A stretch of 64,000 nucleotides of DNA from Prevotella sp. HUN102 (GCF_000688375.1 NZ_JIAF01000004.1:1674001-1738000), one strand, 5' to 3'; shown: positions 24,732 to 34,437, counted from the stretch's first letter. The notes: generated from the letters alone by a model not told the origin. A program made the numbers and translations.

Positions 24732-27167
24732 TCAGATATTGGCAATGCTCATAATGTTTGAGAAGACGCCGGCGGCAGTTACAGATGCGCCTGCGCCATA
24801 GCCTTGAATGAGCATAGGATATTCCTTGTAACGCTCGGTTGTTAAGAGTATGATATTGTTTGAGCCTGCGAGATTATAAAAAGGATGCGAGGCGGCTACT
24901 TCCTGTAAAGCCACTTTGGTGTTGCCGTGCTCCATTGTAGCCACGAATCTCCATCTTTTATTGTCTTTTGCAAGCATCTGGCGTTTCTTTTCAAACTCTT
25001 CGTCAAGTTCAGGGAGTTTCAGCCAGAACTCATCCACACTTCCTTCAAAAAATTCGTTGGGCACGAATAGTTGCTTCTCTACGTCTTCCTGTTCTACGCA
25101 GTAGCCTGCTTCGCGGGCCAAGATAACCAGTTTTCGGATAACATCTTTACCGCTAAGGTCGATACGTGGGTCTGGTTCGCTGTATCCTTGTTCTTTGGCG
25201 TGCTTCACAGTTTGGGAGAATGGCACTCCGGCATCAACTTCATTGAATATGAAATTGAGTGTTCCAGACAATACGGCCTCGATTTTCTGGATACGGTCGC
25301 CTGAAATTCTAAGATCGTTGATAGTGCCGATGATGGGAAGACCTGCACCTACATTTGTTTCAAACAGGAATTTAACGCCACGCTGTAAGGCAGTGGATTT
25401 CAGATTTTTGTAATTAGCGAACTTGCTTGAGGCTGCAATCTTGTTTGCCGTAACCACGGAGATGTTGTGTTCGAGGAAACTGTGATAGAGTTCGGCTACA
25501 TTCTCGGCTGCCGTGCAATCCACGAATACGGCATTGAAGATGTTCATTGACAGGATTTTGTCTCTGAGGATTTCCGGAGTGGAGGGTTCGCTCTTTTCCA
25601 GTTCTTCGTGGAAGTTCTCCAAATCAAGCCCGTCTCTGTTGAAAATGGCGTGCTTTGACGATGCAATACCCACGACATTGAGCTTGAGGTTAGACCGTTC
25701 TTTCAGTTCTTCGTATTGATTCTTAATCTGTTCGATGAGTTTTCCTCCAACTGTTCCTACGCCACAGATGAACAGGTTGAGGACCTTATATTCCGAGAGG
25801 AAGAATGAATCGTGGAGCACATTCAGTGCCTTGCGCAATGACTGACCTTCAACAACGAAGGAAATGTTTGTTTCGGCAGCACCTTGCGCACAAGCTATGA
25901 CGCTGATACCTGAACGGCCGAGCGTGCCGAACAGTTTGCCGGCAACACCCGGTGCGTGTTTCATATTCTCGCCAACGATAGCCACGGTGGCCAATCCACT
26001 TTCAGCAATCATCGGGAACATACGTCCATCTTCTATTTCAAGCTTGAACTCTTCGTTCAGCACACGAACGGCTTTTGCGGCATCTTCATCTTTCACACCG
26101 ATGGATGTATTGTTTTCGGATGAAGCCTGAGAAACGAGGAACACACTGATGCCGTTGTCTGCCAATGAAGTGAATATGCGCCTGTTCACGCCCACTACAC
26201 CCACCATTGAAAGACCGGTTACGGTTATCAATGTGGTGTCCTTGATGGAAGAAATTCCCTTGATGGGCTTCTGGTCGTTCGCTATCTTGTTCTTGATAAC
26301 CGTTCCTTCATTGTCAGGATTAAAGGTATTCTTTACTCTTACTGGAATATCCTTCACGCAGACAGGGTAAATGGTTGGTGGATAAATGACCTTTGCACCA
26401 AAATTGCAAAGTTCCATAGCTTCCGTATACGAAAGTTCGTTAATCGTATATGCACTTTTGATGACGTGGGGATCGGCTGTCATAAATCCGTCCACGTCTG
26501 TCCATATCTCCAATACCTCAGCATTGAGAGCAGCGGCAAGGATAGAGGCTGTGTAATCACTTCCTCCACGCCCCAAGTTGGTAATGTCGCCCGATTCTCT
26601 GTCTTTGGCTATGAATCCCGGAACAAGCGAAATGCGGGGAAGTTCCTTGAAAGTTTCAACAACGAGCTGGTTGGTAAGCTCTGAATCCAGACTGCGTTTG
26701 CCCTGAATTTCTTCTGTCTTGATAAACTCGCGTGAGTCAAACCATTTTGCACCTCTTATTAGCGTTGCAACGATGTTTGAACTAAGGCGTTCGCCATAGC
26801 TGACGATTGTGTCTTGAGTTTTCTTGCTTAAATCGTGAATCAGGAAAACACCATAATATATTGATTGTAATTGTTCGAATAAGGAATCAACAATGCTGAA
26901 CAATTTTTCTCTGTCGTCTCTGTCGGTAATGATGGTGTCAATGAGCTTATGATGGCGTTCCATCATCTTTTCATATTCTGTTTTCCATTCTTCATTACCG
27001 TTTAAGGCCAATTGTGAGGTGGCAATCAATTGATCCGTAATTCCACCCAAAGCGCTCACAACAACAATAATGGACTGTTTCTTCGCCTCCTTCTCTACAA
27101 TGCTTTTTAGACTTAAAATACTCTCTACGGAACCTACGGACGTTCCGCCAAATTTCATTACCTTCAT
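24732..27167 (-). CDS. thrA: Bifunctional aspartate kinase / homoserine dehydrogenase I
   Basis: Catalyses the first and third steps of threonine/methionine synthesis from aspartate. This 811-aa fusion has an N-terminal aspartate kinase (KFGGTSVGS at 4-12; SYGERLSSNIV; GRGGSDYTA), two ACT regulatory repeats around 310-450 (feedback sites in homologues) and a C-terminal homoserine dehydrogenase (LFICGVGTVGGKLI; ANKIAAS; GTLNFIFNE; SEPDPRIDLSG). The length equals the E. coli protein within a few residues. It has its own promoter (minus-strand TATTTTTG, 27234-27241). Confidence 0.97.
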   Translation of the reverse strand: MKVMKFGGTSVGSVESILSLKSIVEKEAKKQSIIVVVSALGGITDQLIATSQLALNGNEEWKTEYEKMMERHHKLIDTIITDRDDREKLFSIVDSLFEQLQSIYYGVFLIHDLSKKTQDTIVSYGERLSSNIVATLIRGAKWFDSREFIKTEEIQGKRSLDSELTNQLVVETFKELPRISLVPGFIAKDRESGDITNLGRGGSDYTASILAAALNAEVLEIWTDVDGFMTADPHVIKSAYTINELSYTEAMELCNFGAKVIYPPTIYPVCVKDIPVRVKNTFNPDNEGTVIKNKIANDQKPIKGISSIKDTTLITVTGLSMVGVVGVNRRIFTSLADNGISVFLVSQASSENNTSIGVKDEDAAKAVRVLNEEFKLEIEDGRMFPMIAESGLATVAIVGENMKHAPGVAGKLFGTLGRSGISVIACAQGAAETNISFVVEGQSLRKALNVLHDSFFLSEYKVLNLFICGVGTVGGKLIEQIKNQYEELKERSNLKLNVVGIASSKHAIFNRDGLDLENFHEELEKSEPSTPEILRDKILSMNIFNAVFVDCTAAENVAELYHSFLEHNISVVTANKIAASSKFANYKNLKSTALQRGVKFLFETNVGAGLPIIGTINDLRISGDRIQKIEAVLSGTLNFIFNEVDAGVPFSQTVKHAKEQGYSEPDPRIDLSGKDVIRKLVILAREAGYCVEQEDVEKQLFVPNEFFEGSVDEFWLKLPELDEEFEKKRQMLAKDNKRWRFVATMEHGNTKVALQEVAASHPFYNLAGSNNIILLTTERYKEYPMLIQGYGAGASVTAAGVFSNIMSIANI

Positions 27168-27480
27168 TCTATATAATTATTTGTTATTATCCCATTTCCC
27201 CCATAACAATTGGGGTGAAACAAAACTTGGTTGCAAAAATACTAAGAAATATCGCAAGTGTCAACGGAATGTGAATATATTTGAGTAAATTTGTAGCAAA
27301 AGAATAATTAAAAAAAGGATTACAAAGAAGGGTATGGAAATTTGAAATGACAGGCTTTCGTTTACGGTTAAATAATAGCTGTGCAAGGCTGTTTTGTGTT
27401 AAATGGAAACCTTGTTTTGGCTTGGAGAATAATGCTCTGCCTGCTCTTGTTTGTCAGTCTCTTGACACTTATAATTAACT
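27168..27480. promoter_or_regulatory. Intergenic region of thrA and the FAD dehydrogenase, with thrA promoter and leader hairpin
   Basis: Minus-strand TATTTTTG at 27234-27241 is the likely thrA -7 box, with GTTGACA upstream as a possible -33 element. Between it and the ATG, CCCCAATTG/CCCCC-rich sequence at 27190-27215 can fold (CCCCAATTGTTATGGGG). I found no run of Thr/Ile codons that would indicate a leader peptide. Confidence 0.5.
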
Positions 27481-29061
27481 ATGATACAGGAATATCAGAT
27501 TCGGGTAGTGCCACAGGTGGCAGTGAATGAAGAAAATATAAAGGAATACCTCGCAGAGGAAAAAGGCATTGATGCAAGAACTATTAATTGTGTGCGCACC
27601 TTGAAGCGTTCAATCGACGCCAGACATCGCGATATCTATGTAAATCTGAAAGTACGTGTGTATATTAATGAACTTCCACAGGATGATGCTTTCGTAAAAA
27701 CTGAATATCCTGATGTTAGTTCTGCGCCACGGGTTATTGTTGTAGGTGCAGGGCCGGGAGGTCTTTTTGCGGCTTTGAAACTTGTGGAATTGGGACTTCG
27801 CCCGATTGTTCTGGAACGTGGTAAAGATGTAAGGGAGCGCAAGAAGGACTTGGCGATGATTACTCATACGCAGAAAGTTGATTCGGAATCGAATTACTGC
27901 TTCGGCGAGGGTGGGGCAGGTGCATATTCAGATGGTAAACTTTATACCCGGAGCAAGAAACGTGGTTCGGTAGATAAGATATTGAACGTATTCTGTCAGC
28001 ACGGCGCATCAACGAGCATTCTTGCCGATGCGCATCCTCATATTGGTACGGACAAGCTCCCTCGGGTAATTGAGAATATGCGTAACACTATTCGTTCGTG
28101 TGGAGGAGAAGTGCATTTCCGCACCAAAATGATTTCCCTTATTCTTGATGGAGATAGAGTTGTCGGAGTTAATGCCTTGTCTACGTTTGAAAGTAACGAA
28201 CCGATACAGAAAACTTTCAATGGTCCTGTCATTTTGGCAACTGGTCATTCAGCTCGTGATGTGTATCGTCATTTCGCCGATGCACAAATAGAAATGGAGG
28301 CAAAAGGTATTGCCGTCGGCGTTCGGTTGGAGCATCCCTCTGAATTGATAGACCAAATACAGTATCACAATAAGAACGGACGGGGTAAATATCTTCCGGC
28401 TGCTGAATATTCATTTGTAACACAGGCAGAAGGGCGTGGTGTTTATTCATTCTGTATGTGTCCCGGTGGTTTTGTTATTCCGTCAGCTACTGGTCCTGAA
28501 CAGATTGTTACGAATGGAATGAGTCCTGCTAACCGAGGAACAAAATGGTCTAATTCGGGAATGGTCGTTCAGATTAATCCGGAAGATATTGAGGGAGATG
28601 ACTTGTTGCGTATGATGGCATTCCAAGAAAGTTTGGAACGTGATACTTGGCAGCAGGGAAATATGAAACAGACGGCTCCCGCTCAGCGTATGGCAGACTT
28701 CGTAAACAAACGCTTGTCTTACGATTTGCCTGCCTCCAGCTATGCGCCCGGCCTAATCTCGAGTCCGCTTCATTTCTGGATGCCAGAGTTCATCACTTCT
28801 CGTCTGCAACAGGCCTTCAAGACTTTTGGGAAACAGGCCCACGGTTTTCTTACTAACGAAGCTGTGATGATTGGCACGGAGACCCGCACAAGCTCTCCTG
28901 TTCGCATTCTCCGCAATCGCGAAACCTTTATGCACGTTCGCCTTCAAGGCCTTTTCCCTTGTGGCGAAGGCGCAGGGTATGCTGGGGGAATTGTAAGCGC
29001 AGGCATTGATGGAGAAAAATGCGCAGAAATGGCATCTGAATATATCTCAATTTGTAATTGA
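27481..29061 (+). CDS. FAD-dependent dehydrogenase (COG2509 type)
   Basis: This 526-aa flavoprotein has an N-terminal region of about 80 residues, then a Rossmann FAD-binding motif VVGAGPGGLFAALKL (about 90-104), LERGKDVRERKKD, SNYCFGEGGAGAYSDGKL, and a C-terminal FAD loop GEGAGYAGGIVSAGIDGEKCA (about 494-514). The family is widespread and annotated as uncharacterised FAD-utilising dehydrogenase; the substrate is unknown. It is divergent from thrA and convergent with rpiB. Confidence 0.88.
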   Translation: MIQEYQIRVVPQVAVNEENIKEYLAEEKGIDARTINCVRTLKRSIDARHRDIYVNLKVRVYINELPQDDAFVKTEYPDVSSAPRVIVVGAGPGGLFAALKLVELGLRPIVLERGKDVRERKKDLAMITHTQKVDSESNYCFGEGGAGAYSDGKLYTRSKKRGSVDKILNVFCQHGASTSILADAHPHIGTDKLPRVIENMRNTIRSCGGEVHFRTKMISLILDGDRVVGVNALSTFESNEPIQKTFNGPVILATGHSARDVYRHFADAQIEMEAKGIAVGVRLEHPSELIDQIQYHNKNGRGKYLPAAEYSFVTQAEGRGVYSFCMCPGGFVIPSATGPEQIVTNGMSPANRGTKWSNSGMVVQINPEDIEGDDLLRMMAFQESLERDTWQQGNMKQTAPAQRMADFVNKRLSYDLPASSYAPGLISSPLHFWMPEFITSRLQQAFKTFGKQAHGFLTNEAVMIGTETRTSSPVRILRNRETFMHVRLQGLFPCGEGAGYAGGIVSAGIDGEKCAEMASEYISICN

Positions 29062-29206
29062 GCAAAAGCTACTGTGTAGCTTCAAAATCTCAGTATCTTT
29101 TATCGGAATTACGTAGTATCTTTTTCGTCATAATCCACAGATTTGAGAAAATCTTATGAACGAATGTTTCGATGCAACAGAATGAAATCAATGAGCCGTA
29201 TAATAC

Positions 29207-29238
29207 AAAAGGGATACACAAATGTGTATCCCCTTTTG
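29207..29238. terminator. Bidirectional terminator between the FAD dehydrogenase and rpiB
   Basis: AAAAGGGATACACA pairs with TGTGTATCCCCTTTT around a 2-base loop with one bulged base, flanked by A and T runs. Confidence 0.85.
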
Positions 29239-29255
29239 TTCATTTTTAAGAGAAT

Positions 29256-29699
29256 TTATTCCTCTCCGTCTATTTTCTTTACACGGCGTTCGTGGCGTCC
29301 ACCTTCAAAACTTGCTTTGAAGAACTCATCCATAATCTTTTCTGCTGCCTTGTTGTCAACAAAACGACCGGGAAGAACGAGTACATTGGCATCGTTGTGC
29401 TGTCTTGTGAGTTGGGCAATGTCTTTGTTCCAAGCCAATCCAGCTCTGACACCCTTGTGCTTGTTGAGTGTAATCGCCATACCCTGTCCACTTCCACAAA
29501 TAGCGATAGCTGGATAAACCTCACCACTTACGACAGCTTCTGCCAATGGATGAGCGTAGTCAGGATAATCACAACTAAGGTCGCTGTTACAACCAAAATC
29601 CTTATAAGAGATGTTATGTTCTTCAAGATACTGAATAACAAATTGCTTCAATGGGAAGCCTGCGTGATCGCAAGCAACACCTACTGTTTTAATTTCCAT
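29256..29699 (-). CDS. rpiB: Ribose-5-phosphate isomerase B
   Basis: Interconverts ribose-5-phosphate and ribulose-5-phosphate in the pentose phosphate pathway. This 147-aa protein has the RpiB/LacAB signature GVACDHAGFPLK, the catalytic Cys of IAICGSGQGMAI, and NKHKGVRAGLAW. It follows tkt by 56 bases, an interval holding a hairpin at 29717-29748, so the two are probably one transcript with processing or partial termination between them. Confidence 0.96.
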   Translation of the reverse strand: MEIKTVGVACDHAGFPLKQFVIQYLEEHNISYKDFGCNSDLSCDYPDYAHPLAEAVVSGEVYPAIAICGSGQGMAITLNKHKGVRAGLAWNKDIAQLTRQHNDANVLVLPGRFVDNKAAEKIMDEFFKASFEGGRHERRVKKIDGEE

Positions 29700-29716
29700 A
29701 AGCGTTTAGGTATTAA

Positions 29717-29748
29717 TGAGTCCCTGACCATACACGGTCAAGGACTCA
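29717..29748 (-). promoter_or_regulatory. Hairpin between tkt and rpiB
   Basis: TGAGTCCCTGACC pairs with GGTCAAGGACTCA with one mismatch (minus strand TGAGTCCTTGACC...). No T run follows, so it is more likely an mRNA-stability or partial attenuation structure than a full terminator. Confidence 0.5.
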
Positions 29749-29755
29749 GGTTAAA

Positions 29756-31774
29756 CTATCGTACTAAAAAATCTTTTACTTGCTTGTATACATTCTCTGC
29801 TGTGAAGCCGAGTTTTTCATCGAGTACCTTGTATGGTGCAGAGAAACCGAAGCTGTTGAAGCCATATACCATACCATTTGCTCCAACAAGTCCTTGGAGT
29901 GTGATAGGAAGACCGGCTGTCAAACCGAAAATCTTTGCATCCTTTGGAAGTACTTCTTCTTGGTATTCTTTTGATTGACGGCGAAACAAACCTTCAGATG
30001 GAGCACTTACAACCCTCACTTTAATATTGTCTGCCTTCAAAAGCTCTGCACCTGCAACGCAGGTAGACACTTCGGAACCACTTGCTACAAGAATCACATC
30101 GTATTCTGTTTCAGAACCTGCAACAATGTATGCCCCCTTTCTTGCATTTTCATATTCATTGTCCTGTGGGAGATTTTGTATATTCTGGCGAGAGAGAATC
30201 AATGCAGTTGGAGTTTCCATATTTTCCATTGCCATCTTCCAGCAAACTGTTGTCTCTTCTGCATCAGCAGGGCGGAATACACGTACAGAATCCTGTCCGG
30301 AATGGTTCTGGAGTTTTTCCATCAGGCGAATCTGAGCTTCCTGTTCAACAGGTTCGTGAGTTGGTCCGTCTTCTCCAACACGGAAAGCGTCGTGGCTCCA
30401 GATGAACTTGACAGGAGTCTTCATCAATGCTGCCATACGGACAGCAGGTTTCATATAGTCTGAGAATACGAAGAAAGTGCCCATTGCTGTGATTACTCCT
30501 CCGTGAAGCATCATACCGATACACATACAAGCCATAGTAAGCTCACTTACTCCTGCTTGGAAGAATGCGCCGGAGAAATCTCCATTAACGATGCTCTTTG
30601 TCTTATTGAGGAAGCCGTCTGTCTTGTCAGAGTTTGAAAGGTCGGCAGATGAACAAATCATATTAGGAACTTGCTCTGCGAGGATACCAAGGCAAGCAGC
30701 ACTTGCACCACGTGTAGCAATATCTACCTTTTGAGTTAGACCAGACCAATCAATCTTAGGTGCTTCTTTGCTGAACCATTCTTTGAGCTGTTGAGCCTTT
30801 TCCAGATTAGCCTTTGCCCATTCTGCTTCAGCTTCGTGACGCTTAGCCACAATCTGTTCAAGTTCTTTCTTGCGTTTAGCGTAGAGTTCTTCCACTTCAG
30901 GGAATACTACGAATGGATATTCGGGATTACCACCGAGGTTCTTGATAGTGTTATTATAAGCATCGCCACCGAGTGGAGCACCGTGTGTCTTAATGCAATG
31001 TTCGTAGCTTGTGCCGTCTTCCTTCAATGCTCCCTTGCCCATTACTGTATTTCCAATGATGAGGGTAGGGCGATTCTTTTCTGTTAGGGCTGCATCCAAA
31101 GCTTTTCGGATATCGTCTGCATCGTTTCCATCACAAGTAAGGACATTCCAACCCCAAGCCTTGTACTTAGCTTCAGTATCTTCGTTCATCACGACACCAC
31201 ATTCTGTTGAAAGTTGAATATCGTTAGAATCGTAGAACATAATAAGGTTGTTCAAGCCAAGATTGCCTGCGATGCGTCCTACACCCTGAGAAATTTCTTC
31301 TTGAATGCCACCATCAGAAATATAGGCATAAATCTTGTGTTGCATAACCTCGTGTCCGAGTCTTGCCTCTAAGAACTTTTCAGCTACTGCGGCACCAGCG
31401 GCAAACGTATGTCCCTGCCCGAGTGGTCCGGAAGTATTTTCAATACCTCTAACAACATCACGTTCTGGATGACCGGGAGTAGGGGATTCCCACTGACGGA
31501 ATTGCTTTAACTCATCGATTGTGAATTTGCCTTGCAATGCCAAAGCCGAATAAAGCATTGGCGACATGTGACCAGGGTCGAGATAGAAACGGTCTCTGCC
31601 TGTCCATTCTGGTTGATTTGGATCGTATACTAAATATTCAGAGAAAAGCACGTTAATAAAATCCGCACCACCCATAGCTCCACCAGGATGACCTGATTTG
31701 GCCTTTTCAACCATTGAGGCTGCCAGGATTCGAATATTATCCGCTGCGCGATTCATTAGCTTTTTGTCGTTCAT
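29756..31774 (-). CDS. tkt: Transketolase
   Basis: Thiamine-diphosphate enzyme moving two-carbon units between sugar phosphates. This 672-aa protein has the standard order: N-terminal pyrophosphate domain (GHPGGAMGGADF, about 27-38; GPLGQGHTFAAG; TPD-binding stretch with YISDGGIQEE...YDSNDIQLS), pyrimidine domain (FSGAFFQAGVSELTM, about 408-422; HDAFRVGEDGPTHEPVEQ) and C-terminal domain. It is co-oriented with rpiB and with a pentose-type NUDIX regulator upstream. Confidence 0.97.
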   Translation of the reverse strand: MNDKKLMNRAADNIRILAASMVEKAKSGHPGGAMGGADFINVLFSEYLVYDPNQPEWTGRDRFYLDPGHMSPMLYSALALQGKFTIDELKQFRQWESPTPGHPERDVVRGIENTSGPLGQGHTFAAGAAVAEKFLEARLGHEVMQHKIYAYISDGGIQEEISQGVGRIAGNLGLNNLIMFYDSNDIQLSTECGVVMNEDTEAKYKAWGWNVLTCDGNDADDIRKALDAALTEKNRPTLIIGNTVMGKGALKEDGTSYEHCIKTHGAPLGGDAYNNTIKNLGGNPEYPFVVFPEVEELYAKRKKELEQIVAKRHEAEAEWAKANLEKAQQLKEWFSKEAPKIDWSGLTQKVDIATRGASAACLGILAEQVPNMICSSADLSNSDKTDGFLNKTKSIVNGDFSGAFFQAGVSELTMACMCIGMMLHGGVITAMGTFFVFSDYMKPAVRMAALMKTPVKFIWSHDAFRVGEDGPTHEPVEQEAQIRLMEKLQNHSGQDSVRVFRPADAEETTVCWKMAMENMETPTALILSRQNIQNLPQDNEYENARKGAYIVAGSETEYDVILVASGSEVSTCVAGAELLKADNIKVRVVSAPSEGLFRRQSKEYQEEVLPKDAKIFGLTAGLPITLQGLVGANGMVYGFNSFGFSAPYKVLDEKLGFTAENVYKQVKDFLVR

Positions 31775-31828
31775 ATATATTCTTTAGGTTAAATTATTAT
31801 TTTACAATTGCAAATATAATAATAAAAT

Positions 31829-31880
31829 AGGAGAAGGCAAAAAATAAATGATAAATTATTTTTATTTTTTGTCTTCTCCC
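31829..31880 (-). terminator. Hairpin terminator after the NUDIX regulator gene
   Basis: AGGAGAAGGCAAAAAATAAA (31829-31848) pairs with TTTATTTTTTGTCTTCTCC (31861-31879) with one mismatch. It separates the NUDIX gene from tkt. Confidence 0.65.
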
Positions 31881-31928
31881 TATCTATATTATATTAAATG
31901 TGTAAAAACCAGTTTATCTTCGTGATAT

Positions 31929-32609
31929 TTATTTTAAATTAAATTTAGGAGCCTCTCTGTATGCTTTCAGGTTGAAGCGATAGAGTGCAGCACCTCTTTT
32001 GCTCGTAAGCTTATCAATCAGTTCTGTCTTTTCGATATAGTCTATCTGTTTGATTCGTTTTCTGAAGTTACGTTTGTCGATATCCTCTCCAAGCACCGCC
32101 TCGTGAACGTGCTGAAGTTGCGTGAGCGTAAACAAATCGGGAAGCAATTTGAAACTTAGAGGTTTGACAGAGATTTGTTCTCTTAATTGATTCAATGCCT
32201 TCTGAACCATTTCAATATGGTCGCCGTACAATGGTGGAAGACGGTCGAGTTCAGCCCACATCAGTCCGTATCTGTCCATCAGTGAGGCATCATAATCTCC
32301 TACATTGATAAGCGCACAATAGGCAACAGATATTACTCGGTCTCCCGGATCACGGTCAATCTTTCCGAATGCTCCAACTTGTTGCATATATATGTTGTCT
32401 ATACCTGTGCATTCGTATAAAACTCTATTAGCAGCATCTTTCAGGTTTTCGTCTGCTCTCACAAATCCACCATATAAAGACCATTCTCCAACTCCCGGCT
32501 CACCCTTTCGCTTGCCGATGAGAAGTTTTAGTTTGTTGTCTTGAAAGCCGAATATGATACAATCGACAGAAACCAAGAGTTTCTCTGCTCCTTGATAAAA
32601 TTTATTCAT
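31929..32609 (-). CDS. NrtR-family regulator (degenerate NUDIX domain plus winged helix), AraR-like
   Basis: This 226-aa protein has a NUDIX fold (1-145) and a C-terminal winged-helix region (about 155-220). The NUDIX box GGFVRADENLKD...NRVLYECTGI keeps Gly and Glu54 but has Val63 and Cys67 where the catalytic RExxEE glutamates should be, so hydrolysis is unlikely and ligand sensing likely. In Bacteroides thetaiotaomicron a protein of this family, AraR, controls arabinose and pentose genes. Position beside tkt/rpiB and the galactose operon fits a sugar regulator. Confidence 0.85.
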   Translation of the reverse strand: MNKFYQGAEKLLVSVDCIIFGFQDNKLKLLIGKRKGEPGVGEWSLYGGFVRADENLKDAANRVLYECTGIDNIYMQQVGAFGKIDRDPGDRVISVAYCALINVGDYDASLMDRYGLMWAELDRLPPLYGDHIEMVQKALNQLREQISVKPLSFKLLPDLFTLTQLQHVHEAVLGEDIDKRNFRKRIKQIDYIEKTELIDKLTSKRGAALYRFNLKAYREAPKFNLK

Positions 32610-32687
32610 TTGCTATCTGAGGTTTTTAATTATGGCGTAAATTTACAATTATTTTCTATAATACAGATATATAAGTTATTTACAGAT

Positions 32688-32719
32688 AATATCCGTAGGA
32701 AAAAGTTTCTACGGATATT
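32688..32719 (-). terminator. Hairpin at the former end of the galK locus
   Basis: AATATCCGTAG (32688-32698) pairs perfectly with CTACGGATATT (32709-32719), 20 bases past the last trace of galK on the minus strand. Confidence 0.55.
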
Positions 32720-32739
32720 TATGAATATTAGATTCTTAT

Positions 32740-32996
32740 TTAGCAAACATTATGTGTGCCTCGACTGATAACGACCAGATAGATTTCAGATGCGTATCCA
32801 CATTAAGTCAGAATTTTCTCAACAACACCTTCGTGAATTGATTGTAAACTTCATCTTTTAAAAGATTAATGGTGCATCCATCAAAGCCATCACCCATAAT
32901 GCGTGAGCCGGCAATACCATTTTCCTTAATCAAATCGTTGAGGAAATGAAGTTCCTCGCAGCTTACTCTGTATTCCTTGCTCAAGCCATTGTGGAT
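32740..32996 (-). pseudogene. galK: Galactokinase 3'-terminal remnant
   Basis: The minus-strand frame ending TGA at 32808 encodes about 62 residues including NDLIKENGIAGSRIMGDGFD and GCTINLLKDEVYNQF. The GHMP-kinase motif in GalK is normally MGGGFGGCTINL; here two Gly are Asp. A shifted frame after the stop reads EIYLVVISRGTHN to TAA at 32740, matching the usual C-terminal KIYDVVISDGARKL pattern. So the gene has at least one frameshift or stop, missense changes in the motif, and has lost some 320 upstream codons. It sits where galK is expected, after galM and the sugar transporter. Confidence 0.85.
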
Positions 32997-33025
32997 TTAT
33001 AAAGTAAATTGCTTTTGGCTGATAA

Positions 33026-33072
33026 ATTCAGTATGGACAAATCCATCTTTGTCCATACTGAATGTGTTTTTT
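33026..33072 (-). terminator. Hairpin between the sugar transporter and the galK remnant
   Basis: ATTCAGTATGGACAAA (33026-33041), loop TCCATC, TTTGTCCATACTGAAT (33048-33063): a perfect 16-bp stem directly after the transporter stop at 33071. The T tract is good only on the plus strand. Confidence 0.65.
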
Positions 33073-34384
33073 ATTCAACAGGAATATCCTTATTGACATT
33101 CTTGCTTCCTGCAACTGCGTAGAAGCACATATATGCAATACAAACGAATGGTACGATGTATGAAATGAGGTAGCCTGCCTGATCAGCAACGAAATTCTGG
33201 AACAACGGGATGATGCCACCACCTACTACCATCATCATAAAGATGCCCGAAGCCGACGCGGTGTACTTGCCGAGTCCTTCCGTTGCAAGATTGAAGATAC
33301 TTGCCCACATAATACTTGTGCAAAGACCACAAAGAACAAGCAGAAGGGCACAAACCGGAACAATCTGCATCTCGAAACTGGAGCCGGTAAATACTGGCAT
33401 TGAAACCGTTGTTTCCTTTCCGAGAACCATTGCAAGTGCGATAAGAACCATTGCAATAGAGGTTGTGCACGTCATCAGGGCCTTGCTGGAAATCTTATCG
33501 GCAATGAAGCCGCCAATGAATCGTCCCACAAGCATCAAGAACCAGTAAGTAGCAGCAACAGAACCTGCGATAGCCGTAGCAGTCTTTGCATCCAAGCCGC
33601 CACCCTTGCCGGTTACGTCTGAAAGGTAATAAATCAAAGTGCCGGGGATTCCGACTTCAACGCCTACATATACGAAAATGGCAATGACGCCTAACTTGAA
33701 ATGGCGGAAAGTCCAAGGGGAATGCTCGTAAACAGTATCAGCACCGGTCTTACCCATTTCCGGGTCCTGAATAGGAATGAAACTCAAAATAATAAATGCA
33801 AGTGCGAATACACCCATAGCAATGTATAGCACCGGGTTTACCGATACCATAGACGTGTTTTTTGTAACTTCGCCGATAAGCGCACCTACAAAGAGAGGAG
33901 TAAGCGTACCAGACAAGGAATTCAATGTGCCGCCCACAAGGTTCAACTGATTGCCACGGTTGCCGCCACCACCAAGAAGGTTCAGCATAGGATTAACCAC
34001 GGTGTTCAGCATACATACGCAGAAGCCTGAGATGAATGCACCGAGAAGATAGATAACGAAACCCGTAATCTTGGCATCGGTGAAGAAACCCGAACAGAAC
34101 TGTGTGAGTACGCCGATAAAGCCTATTCCAATACCGATGAGGGCAGTTTTCTTGTAGCCCACCTTTGACAGCATTTTGCCGGCAGGAATACCCATAAAGA
34201 GATAGGCGAGGAAGTTCATCATATTACCAAGCATACCCACTGTGTTTGCATTGTCACCTTCAAAGGCACTCTTCCAGATAACTCCGATAGGAGCGGCAAG
34301 GTTCGTTACGAACGAAATCATTGCATAGAGGAACATCATTGTGATGATGGCAATGATGCTTCCATTTTGTTTAGTGTTACTCAT
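33071..34384 (-). CDS. MFS sugar transporter (FucP / glucose-galactose type)
   Basis: This 437-aa protein has about 12 hydrophobic segments and the FucP/GluP-family features: IITMMFLYAMISFVTNLAAP at the start, MGIPAGKMLSKVGYKKT after segment 2, and VVNPMLNLLGGGGNRGNQLN near the middle. It imports a hexose, probably glucose or galactose, with protons or sodium. It is located between galM (54 bases upstream) and a broken galK, the usual galactose operon order in Bacteroidales. Confidence 0.9.
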   Translation of the reverse strand: MSNTKQNGSIIAIITMMFLYAMISFVTNLAAPIGVIWKSAFEGDNANTVGMLGNMMNFLAYLFMGIPAGKMLSKVGYKKTALIGIGIGFIGVLTQFCSGFFTDAKITGFVIYLLGAFISGFCVCMLNTVVNPMLNLLGGGGNRGNQLNLVGGTLNSLSGTLTPLFVGALIGEVTKNTSMVSVNPVLYIAMGVFALAFIILSFIPIQDPEMGKTGADTVYEHSPWTFRHFKLGVIAIFVYVGVEVGIPGTLIYYLSDVTGKGGGLDAKTATAIAGSVAATYWFLMLVGRFIGGFIADKISSKALMTCTTSIAMVLIALAMVLGKETTVSMPVFTGSSFEMQIVPVCALLLVLCGLCTSIMWASIFNLATEGLGKYTASASGIFMMMVVGGGIIPLFQNFVADQAGYLISYIVPFVCIAYMCFYAVAGSKNVNKDIPVE

Positions 34385-34437
34385 TATTTAAATCTTATTT
34401 TCTTGTTATTACTTTTCTGATAACTCTCACGAAGTTT

